From: a virus
Length of the DNA: 48,032 nt
IMG/VR virus record: IMGVR_UViG_3300031658_000014
Location: 1-48,032 of that record
Reading direction: 5' to 3' (one strand)
In this document: positions 42,886 through 48,032 of the stretch, in pieces
How the letters are laid out: every line of letters begins with the position of its first letter
How positions within the stretch are numbered: the first letter of the stretch is position 1
Position numbers and translations under genes: made by a program
The notes under the pieces: model-generated
Seen by the model: the letters and a program-made list of their open reading frames with translations, nothing else
What the model was told of the DNA's origin: nothing
Databases searched by the model: none

Positions 42886-43861
42886 CACAGAGGAGTTGGC
42901 GCGGATAAATGAGGCGACCAAACGGCAAGCGGCAACTGTTGAAGCGAACAAGGCGCGGTTGCTAAATCAACCACCGAACCCTAGCGGAGTGGATCACGGT
43001 GCGATCAAACGTAAGCTAGAAAAGATGGGACTGTTTGAGTTGGCGAATGATCTCAAGGTCTGTCGTCCAGCAAGTCTTGCTTCGCTTGATGAGTTTATCA
43101 CAGATGACGCGGCGATGTTGCGGCTCAAGAAACAGGTTGAGTATCTGTGCGAGATGGATGACCCAGTGTTGATTCACGGTGAGAGTGGGACAGGCAAGGA
43201 GTTGATAGCTCGTGCGTTGCATGGACGAAAGTCAGCGCCGTTTATCGCAGTCAACACGACAGCACTACCACTTCATCTGATGGAGAGTGAGTTATTTGGT
43301 CATGCGAAAGGATCATTCACCGGTGCAGATGCGAACAAGATCGGGATACTTGAAGGCGCAGGTAACGGGACTGTGTTTCTGGATGAGATAGGTGACATGG
43401 AGTTGACGCTGCAATCGAAGTTGTTGCGTGTGTTGCAAGAGAAAGTAATCAGACCTGTCGGCACGAATGCTGAGCGTGAGATACATTGTCGAGTAGTGGC
43501 AGCCACGCATCAGGTGATACGACGTGAGGAAACAGTTCATGGAACTAAGTCAGTCACGTGGAAGAAAGGTTTCCGTCAGGATTTATACTGGCGTCTTGCT
43601 ACACACACGCTTCACATCTCACCGCTTCGTGATCGTCCAGATGATATCCGTGAGATACTAGATGCGGTCATAGATCCTGACCAACGATTGCCTGAATCAT
43701 TCCGTGACGAGATGGTAACGATGCAACTGGAAGGCAACTTCCGTGAACTCAATGCGTTGTGTCAGCGTAAGTTTCTTGCAATGAAAGTGGACGATACGCA
43801 GGGTGAACTTTATATACCCGGTGTTGTGACACACGCAGCCTACGTCCACACAAAAGAGTAA
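42878..43861 (+). CDS. Sigma-54 activator AAA+ protein (enhancer-binding protein core, 327 aa)
   Basis: I chose ATG 42878 because GGAGG lies 6 nt upstream (an ATG at 42875 is also possible). Motifs: Walker A GESGTGKE (101-108), the sigma-54-contact loop GSFTGA (145-150, the usual GAFTGA with one change), Walker B GTVFLDEIGD (164-173), arginine-finger segment FRQDLYWRL (232-240), then LRDRPDDI, and sensor II around GNFRELNAL (286-294). ATP hydrolysis by such hexamers opens the closed sigma-54 promoter complex. It has no receiver, GAF or other sensor domain; about 60 N-terminal residues are novel, and there is no C-terminal Fis-type HTH. It may therefore act from solution or through another protein. 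Confidence 0.93.
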   Translation: MLSTEELARINEATKRQAATVEANKARLLNQPPNPSGVDHGAIKRKLEKMGLFELANDLKVCRPASLASLDEFITDDAAMLRLKKQVEYLCEMDDPVLIHGESGTGKELIARALHGRKSAPFIAVNTTALPLHLMESELFGHAKGSFTGADANKIGILEGAGNGTVFLDEIGDMELTLQSKLLRVLQEKVIRPVGTNAEREIHCRVVAATHQVIRREETVHGTKSVTWKKGFRQDLYWRLATHTLHISPLRDRPDDIREILDAVIDPDQRLPESFRDEMVTMQLEGNFRELNALCQRKFLAMKVDDTQGELYIPGVVTHAAYVHTKE

Positions 43862-43871
43862 CGCAACCTGT

Positions 43872-43887
43872 TGGCACGGTATGTGCT
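43872..43887 (+). promoter_or_regulatory. Putative sigma-54 promoter just after the activator gene
   Basis: TGGCACGGTATGTGCT has TGGCACG exactly and GG-N10-GC spacing, with one deviation (GTGC for TTGC). It starts 11 nt after the activator stop. RNA would begin near 43898 and cover 43915-44899, ended by the terminator at 44869-44899. A CCACCTCC stretch in the leader copies the anti-Shine-Dalgarno core. Confidence 0.75.
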
Positions 43888-43914
43888 GTATAAGAACTGT
43901 CCACCTCCCCGAGT

Positions 43915-44148
43915 ATGAACAAGAAAATATTTAGAAATTCTGTCGGCTGGATTGTTCTGGTATGGAATCGTGCTGACTGGGAGTTCATCGCAGTCCATGA
44001 GAACGGTTGCTGTAAGGACATACCGTGGACAGCAGTGGAAGAGAAAGATAAAAGTCTTGCGATTGATACGATCATCGGCAAGCTGACAAGACGTGAGTTC
44101 AAATACCAACAAGAACTCCAACAAGATTTGCCCAACGCTACTTCGTAG
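43915..44148 (+). CDS. Hypothetical protein (77 aa) in the sigma-54 operon
   Basis: First gene of the predicted transcript. The product has an aromatic-rich N-terminal half (GWIVLVWNRADWEFIAVHE) and a charged C-terminus. No ribosome site was seen before its ATG, only the anti-SD-like CCACCTCC. No family recognised. Confidence 0.6.
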   Translation: MNKKIFRNSVGWIVLVWNRADWEFIAVHENGCCKDIPWTAVEEKDKSLAIDTIIGKLTRREFKYQQELQQDLPNATS

Positions 44149-44164
44149 CACGGCATTAACAAAC

Positions 44165-44177
44165 GAGCATAATGCTC
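44165..44177 (+). promoter_or_regulatory. Short palindrome GAGCATAATGCTC
   Basis: Six-bp inverted repeats around one base, between the genes ending at 44148 and starting at 44209. A possible operator or activator-binding site; too short to be sure. Confidence 0.35.
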
Positions 44178-44208
44178 ATCGACAAGAACAGTTAGAAAAA
44201 GCAAAGTT

Positions 44209-44856
44209 ATGAGTAACGAAGCCGCAGACCAAAACGTTGAGACCGAAGTTGCCGATGCCCCGGCACAAGCCATCGACCTGAGCAACGACAGCGCTGCTGA
44301 AGCGAACAAAGCCGTGGTCATCATCGACCCTGAGACTGGTAAGGACAACACTTACCTGACTGACGACGACGGCGACAACTACTTGGAGTTCGAAGGACTC
44401 CGTGTGTATGTCACCACATTCGGCGGCGCATTGAAGGGTGTGCTGTATCACTACAAACAGTTCACCTCGCTTGACAAGGCGATTGAAGTGCACGGCGCAG
44501 ACAAAGTCCTCGCTGCGTTGAACGACAACCTGAATGCCGGAACCCGTAACAAGGTGAAGTCGTCCAAGATTCCGAAGTTCGACGACAGCAAGGCGCAGGA
44601 GTCCGCGATTCGCACGATGCTTACGGAACATCCTGTTCAGTTCACCATCAACGAAGCGATTCGTTACGAGCCGGGTGAGCGCGATCAGACGTCTGGTCAG
44701 ATCCTCGCCGTGCTGAAGGCAGCGCAGAAGGATGGTGTCGGAACGACCAAGATCGCCGCGATCATGCAGCGTTTGATGGCCGTGATGGCGAAGGAGAACT
44801 TGCGTCGTGGTATCGACGACGGACAGGTTCACGTTGCCGACGACGACGAGCAGTAA
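44209..44856 (+). CDS. Hypothetical, probably highly expressed acidic protein (215 aa)
   Basis: Third codon positions are GC-rich, in contrast to the flanking genes. The first 60 residues are acidic and flexible, the middle is mixed (YLEFEGLRVYVTTFGG), and the rest is helical with an AVLKAAQKDGVGTTKIAA stretch. Together with the own-terminator layout this suggests large amounts made late or mid infection, driven from the sigma-54 site at 43872. No family recognised. Confidence 0.7.
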   Translation: MSNEAADQNVETEVADAPAQAIDLSNDSAAEANKAVVIIDPETGKDNTYLTDDDGDNYLEFEGLRVYVTTFGGALKGVLYHYKQFTSLDKAIEVHGADKVLAALNDNLNAGTRNKVKSSKIPKFDDSKAQESAIRTMLTEHPVQFTINEAIRYEPGERDQTSGQILAVLKAAQKDGVGTTKIAAIMQRLMAVMAKENLRRGIDDGQVHVADDDEQ

Positions 44857-44868
44857 GAAGTCACATGT

Positions 44869-44899
44869 TGGGGAGGACATCCACTCCCCAGCATTTTTT
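44869..44899 (+). terminator. Rho-independent terminator of the sigma-54 operon
   Basis: TGGGGAG (44869-44875) pairs with CTCCCCA (44884-44890), an 8-nt loop, then GCATTTTTT. Its T tract is also the outer arm of the long stem that follows. Confidence 0.85.
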
Positions 44900-45008
44900 A
44901 AATCGAACACACTAGCAAGCACAACGCAATGGCGATTTCGTTTATTGGTTTAGCTGGATCGCAGGTCGTGACTAAACACCATGATGTTAGTGTGTTCGAT
45001 TTAGAAAA
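44894..45008 (+). promoter_or_regulatory. Long stem-loop leader (21-bp stem, 73-nt loop)
   Basis: Arms 44894-44914 and 44988-45008 pair over 21 positions with one G-U; the inner 15 bp (44900-44914 with 44988-45002) are perfect. A nested stem GTTTAG/CTAAAC lies in the loop (44948-44953 and 44972-44977). The left arm uses the T tract of the terminator just before it, so the two folds compete. It stops 18 nt before the ATG at 45027. It may act as attenuator or antiterminator, or be a DNA element. Confidence 0.7.
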
Positions 45009-45024
45009 TGCAAACAGGAAATAG
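44929..45024 (+). CDS. Possible 31-codon leader ORF inside the stem-loop
   Basis: ATG at 44929 to TAG at 45022-45024, 2 nt before the next ATG. The peptide (MAISFIGLAGSQVVTKHHDV and onward) looks more protein-like than random, but there is no ribosome site and it lies within the stem-loop. It could be a translated leader or chance. Confidence 0.35.
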   Translation: MAISFIGLAGSQVVTKHHDVSVFDLENANRK

Positions 45025-45026
45025 AT

Positions 45027-45680
45027 ATGAGTATTGACCCAATCAAGTTAGCGATAGGTGACAATGAAGGCCACGAAGGTCAGTGGAAGCAACGCAGGTT
45101 GAAGCGTAGCACATACACGGTGAAGAATGCAATGAAATTTCAAGCATACTTTGACCTGTCTATACGTGACAAGAAGCCTGTGTTGATACCAGCAAGACCA
45201 TACAATGTGAAGCTAGACACGTTGTATAAAAAGGTATGCGATGGTTTGTTGTGGCTAGTGCAGAACATGCAACAAGGTGCAGCGCAGCAAGCGTATGCGT
45301 TGCTCAAGTCGCAGTCGCAGTTTACTAGAGTCGAGGGACATGCAGGCGGCGTGAAGATTACATGGGATGTGCACGAAGAGATACTTTCACCAGAATCAAT
45401 CAAAGCTGTGACAGGTGTTGCGCCTGTTGGGATATTACAATCAGCTACGACGCAAGAGCAGATGTCGGATGCAGTAGCGGACATCAAACAAGTCGGGTTG
45501 ACTGACAGAATCAGGACGCATCTGGAGAGCACAAGCGACACTGGTATATTCAACGAGCAAGGACTGAACCTGTCACCGGAAAAGGTGCGGGACATAGCGC
45601 GACTTCTCACAGACGCAGGTGTGCCACCGGCATTGGCTGTGATCGAACCGACGCAAGTAAGATTCTTCAAACCATCGTAA
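45027..45680 (+). CDS. Hypothetical protein (217 aa)
   Basis: ATG at 45027 with CAGGAA 8 nt upstream. The product has a helical start and a C-terminal helix-rich region (SPEKVRDIARLLTDAGVPPALAV) that might form a small helical domain. No family recognised. It follows the stem-loop leader. Confidence 0.65.
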   Translation: MSIDPIKLAIGDNEGHEGQWKQRRLKRSTYTVKNAMKFQAYFDLSIRDKKPVLIPARPYNVKLDTLYKKVCDGLLWLVQNMQQGAAQQAYALLKSQSQFTRVEGHAGGVKITWDVHEEILSPESIKAVTGVAPVGILQSATTQEQMSDAVADIKQVGLTDRIRTHLESTSDTGIFNEQGLNLSPEKVRDIARLLTDAGVPPALAVIEPTQVRFFKPS

Positions 45681-45681
45681 C

Positions 45682-45882
45682 ATGGACATGATTAACAAAC
45701 TGGTTGACACACCTGCAGGTGTAGGGTTGTGCAGGATTATAATTAATGGGCAAGCTATTGTCTATTATCTTGACAAGCCATTCTTTGCGTATGATGTTGG
45801 CGATATCAAACTGTGCGACATGCAAGATGAAATGTTGTATGCACAGATTGAAGCTAAAGCAATCGAGGAACTATCGAAATGA
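45682..45882 (+). CDS. Hypothetical protein (66 aa)
   Basis: Starts 1 nt after the preceding stop and ends in an ATGA overlap with the ligase gene. The small mixed protein ends in an acidic helix. No family recognised. Confidence 0.6.
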   Translation: MDMINKLVDTPAGVGLCRIIINGQAIVYYLDKPFFAYDVGDIKLCDMQDEMLYAQIEAKAIEELSK

Positions 45883-46712
45883 AACCACCGTTTAAGTCAA
45901 TGCTCTTTTGTAACGAAGAGTGGGAGTGGAGTGATGTGATGTTGCCTGCGATGGTGCAGCCTAAGCTAGATGGTGTGGCTGCGTATAAGGCAGGCGGTGA
46001 GATATGGACGAAGCGAGGTAAGTTGTTTCCGAACAATCGCATACGCACATACTTGCGCGAAGTTCTTGAAGAAGGAATGGACTGTGAGATATGGCATCCG
46101 CACATGACATTTCATCAGATCTCTGGGTTCTGTCGGAGGATAAAAGATACACCACCAATTGGTTGGCTTGCGATGGTGTATGATCGTAGTCGTCCGTATA
46201 TGTCGGAGGCGTATGTGATAAGGTATCGCAAGCTGCTTGAGTGGTATGACGACTCGCCGCATGTGAACGAGCAACAGACAGTTCGAATCATGGACAGTGT
46301 ATTGTGTCACACGCAAGAAGACATAGAAGCAACTCACTTTGAGAACACACTACAAGGACAAGAAGGTAGTATGATACGTGCGTTGCATGCGCCATACTAT
46401 CACGGGCGGACTGGGATTAAAGATGGGTTCGGATTCAAGTTCGTAGGACTGGAGTATGACACGGCGATGTTCACTGGAACTACCGCGAATTCCAACAGCG
46501 TCAAAGCTGCGACGATGATAGGTGCGATAGTGTGCGAACATAAAAAGTGGGGCAGGCTACATATAGGAAGCGGGTTCGACCATACGCTGTCCAAAGATAT
46601 GTATGACAACCCTGCTCGTTACACAGGCCAAGTGGTAAGATTTAAGTATAAGAAACATGGAACAGAAGAGAAGCCACGTCAACCTATCTTCGTGAGCTTC
46701 GAAGGGAAATAA
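45879..46712 (+). CDS. ATP-dependent DNA ligase (277 aa)
   Basis: Adenylation motif I is KLDG at 29-32 with Lys29 as the AMP-accepting residue, motif Ia/RG follows (TKRGKLF), motif III is around Glu70 (DCEIWH), motif IV GQEGSMIR at 160-167 (Glu162), and Lys187 fits motif V. A C-terminal OB-fold stretch (GQVVRFKYKK, then RQPIFVSFEG) completes a compact phage ligase. It seals nicks during replication and recombination. Confidence 0.88.
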   Translation: MKPPFKSMLFCNEEWEWSDVMLPAMVQPKLDGVAAYKAGGEIWTKRGKLFPNNRIRTYLREVLEEGMDCEIWHPHMTFHQISGFCRRIKDTPPIGWLAMVYDRSRPYMSEAYVIRYRKLLEWYDDSPHVNEQQTVRIMDSVLCHTQEDIEATHFENTLQGQEGSMIRALHAPYYHGRTGIKDGFGFKFVGLEYDTAMFTGTTANSNSVKAATMIGAIVCEHKKWGRLHIGSGFDHTLSKDMYDNPARYTGQVVRFKYKKHGTEEKPRQPIFVSFEGK

Positions 46713-46716
46713 GATT

Positions 46717-47004
46717 ATGGTCATAACAGAACTGAAGGTGCGACTGGTTAGATTCCAGAATGCATGGATGGCGATACCATTGGTGAGACATGCGGAAGTG
46801 GTAGGTCACACTAAAAGTTATCTGCCTGCACAAATCGAACATCGTAAAGGCTACGGCGATTCACCGCATGAGGCACTTGGCCACTTGCTATCGTTGTTCA
46901 ACAAAGACACGATCCAACTTACCCGTGCGTTTGTTGATATCAACGACGAGGCGACAATGCGACACTGTGTGTTCACTTGCAGATCTGAATACGAACTGAT
47001 ATGA
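46717..47004 (+). CDS. Hypothetical protein (95 aa)
   Basis: Begins 4 nt after the ligase stop and overlaps the next gene by 4 nt (ATGA). A small alpha/beta protein with a KGYGDSPHEALGHLLSLF stretch that resembles the short HicB-like or phage accessory fold, but I cannot assign it. Confidence 0.6.
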   Translation: MVITELKVRLVRFQNAWMAIPLVRHAEVVGHTKSYLPAQIEHRKGYGDSPHEALGHLLSLFNKDTIQLTRAFVDINDEATMRHCVFTCRSEYELI

Positions 47005-47366
47005 ATCCGATCGCATCGAACATCGACGAGCTGCTTGGACATTCGCTAGCAGACTTGGAGCGTATGACCACGGCGCAGATGGTATTGTTTCTCACGCCAG
47101 CATTGTTGGATCAGCCAGCGATGAACATGAAAGAGCTGGAGAAAAGCGCGAGTGAGACTAAGATCACGATACCTAAGAACATCGACATGTCCGGTGTGAC
47201 GCGTAGACCTAGCGCGAAGAAAGGTCCGAGCGATTTGAAGAAGAGCGTGAAGAAACGTGGCTCGCTGGTGAGAGGGAAGAAATTCCTAGACAACAAAGAC
47301 TTCGACCAGCTGTGTAAAGAAACTGGATTTGATCCTGAACTGATAGACGACCCAAACCAAGAATGA
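47001..47366 (+). CDS. Hypothetical basic protein (121 aa)
   Basis: Helical N-terminus (IDELLGHSLADLERMTTAQM), then a Lys/Ser-rich basic stretch (GPSDLKKSVKKRGSLVRGKK) that could bind nucleic acid. It directly precedes the Cas4/RecB-like nuclease, overlapping its ATG (ATGA), so it may be a partner of it. Confidence 0.6.
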   Translation: MNPIASNIDELLGHSLADLERMTTAQMVLFLTPALLDQPAMNMKELEKSASETKITIPKNIDMSGVTRRPSAKKGPSDLKKSVKKRGSLVRGKKFLDNKDFDQLCKETGFDPELIDDPNQE

Positions 47367-48032
47367 GCCTTAAACGATTCAGCAAATATACAACCTACGT
47401 CCCCGGTGAGAAACTCATCGTGCGACTAGATCCATCCACGTTTGCAATCTCTGACTGCGAGCGTGAGCTTGAGCTAGGCAACCTGTTAGGTTGGGTGGAG
47501 AAAGTATCGTCGCACAAAATGGAATACGGTTCTGCGATTCACAATGCGGCGGCGGAATTTGTCAGCAAGAAGTGCACGGTCATGCAAGCGGTGCAAGTTG
47601 CGATGGAATACTTTCGTGACTGTGGTTGTGATCCCGGCAAAGACTGGCGTAACGCTGGGCATTTGCTAATGACCACGAACGGATACCTGACGAAGTATAT
47701 CAACGATCCATTTCAACCCGCAACACTGGAGTTAACAGATGCCGAAGGAAAGAAATTCAAACACATCGCCGTTGAGTTACCCTACGAAATACCGTTTCGC
47801 TCTTACCCGCACGTTGACATTATCCTCTGCGGAGTCATCGATTCATACGGCACGATGGATGGTGTCAAATGTTTCAAAGACATTAAGTCCACGGCATCAT
47901 GGGACATACCTAAGTTCTTTGAGAAGTATCGCACCAGCATTCAGCTGATGATATATGCGTGGGCAATGCGACACCTAGGTTGGGTGGACTACTACCCGCC
48001 AGCGATGATCGACGGGATATTTCTGCGAGACA
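47363..48032 (+). CDS. Cas4/RecB-like PD-(D/E)XK nuclease, N-terminal part (continues at 1..638)
   Basis: ATG at 47363 overlaps the preceding stop. This part holds the putative first iron-sulfur cysteine (Cys32, ISDCEREL), His60 (GSAIHN), Asp160 (GVIDSYG), and Asp173/Lys175 (FKDIKST). The frame is open to the window end and continues into base 3 of the window. The three base differences between the two copies are silent. Confidence 0.9.
   Translation, partial: MSLKRFSKYTTYVPGEKLIVRLDPSTFAISDCERELELGNLLGWVEKVSSHKMEYGSAIHNAAAEFVSKKCTVMQAVQVAMEYFRDCGCDPGKDWRNAGHLLMTTNGYLTKYINDPFQPATLELTDAEGKKFKHIAVELPYEIPFRSYPHVDIILCGVIDSYGTMDGVKCFKDIKSTASWDIPKFFEKYRTSIQLMIYAWAMRHLGWVDYYPPAMIDGIFLRD
47688..48032. 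repeat. Terminal redundancy, right copy (pairs with 1..345)
   Basis: Repeat of bases 1-345 with three silent differences, at 47777, 47779 and 47905 in this copy. It shows a circular or permuted map and a mixed template population. Confidence 0.95.

Noticed and set aside
1-48032. tRNA genes, CRISPR arrays, insertion sequences, integrase and phage RNA polymerase
   Set aside because: I looked for cloverleaf arms, repeat-spacer arrays, transposase or integrase motifs and RNA polymerase motifs and saw none; no lysogeny module is evident.

Overview
The window is a complete or nearly complete genome of a tailed double-stranded DNA bacteriophage. It carries terminase, portal, scaffold, capsid, fibres, ejection proteins, its own replisome parts and almost no non-coding DNA. 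The first 345 bases recur as the last 345 (offset 47,687), with three silent differences inside one gene. The molecule is therefore circular or circularly permuted, about 47.7 kb, and assembled from a mixed population. The set of internal virion (ejection) proteins, the nozzle-like protein and the absence of a tape measure or tail sheath suggest a podovirus. The host cannot be named; a lipobox protein and sigma-54 type promoters suggest a bacterium with RpoN, most likely Gram-negative.

Layout. Two divergent transcription blocks leave a structured non-coding region at about 34.44-35.62 kb and meet head-on at 8.376-8.379 kb, where the stop codons overlap by 4 nt. The plus block runs 35.6 kb -> 48.0/0 kb -> 8.4 kb and holds early and replication functions: a Zn-ribbon small-protein cluster, an SF2 helicase, a sigma-54 activator ATPase, ATP-dependent DNA ligase, a Cas4/RecB-like nuclease spanning the contig ends, a lysozyme-like gene, a Sak4-like ATPase, a DUF669-like ssDNA-binding protein, a family A DNA polymerase with a UDG-like N-terminus, a DUF3987-like helicase and DUF3310. 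The minus block runs 34.4 -> 8.4 kb: small terminase, class 3 lipase, large terminase, portal, scaffold, capsid, fibres and a LamG protein, membrane protein and lipoprotein, adaptor and nozzle-like proteins, then ejection proteins including one of 1758 aa with a zinc-protease motif.

The main observation is a probable phage-encoded sigma-54 regulatory circuit. The gene at 42.88-43.86 kb is a bacterial enhancer-binding protein reduced to its AAA+ core: Walker A and B, a GSFTGA loop for sigma-54 contact, and an arginine-finger region, with no receiver domain and no HTH. Reading both strands, I found eight sites of the form TGGCA-N7-TGCT with the exact GG-N10-GC spacing of -24/-12 promoters. All eight point the way the local genes are transcribed. 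They lie before the late operon (34.43 kb), the portal (31.64 kb), the capsid (28.09 and 27.90 kb), the lipoprotein (23.09 kb), a possible short RNA (37.25 kb), the operon that encodes the activator itself (38.68 kb) and the gene just after it (43.87 kb). No phage RNA polymerase was seen. The capsid gene sits in a cassette of its own: terminator, sigma-54 type promoter, 42-codon ORF, capsid, terminator.
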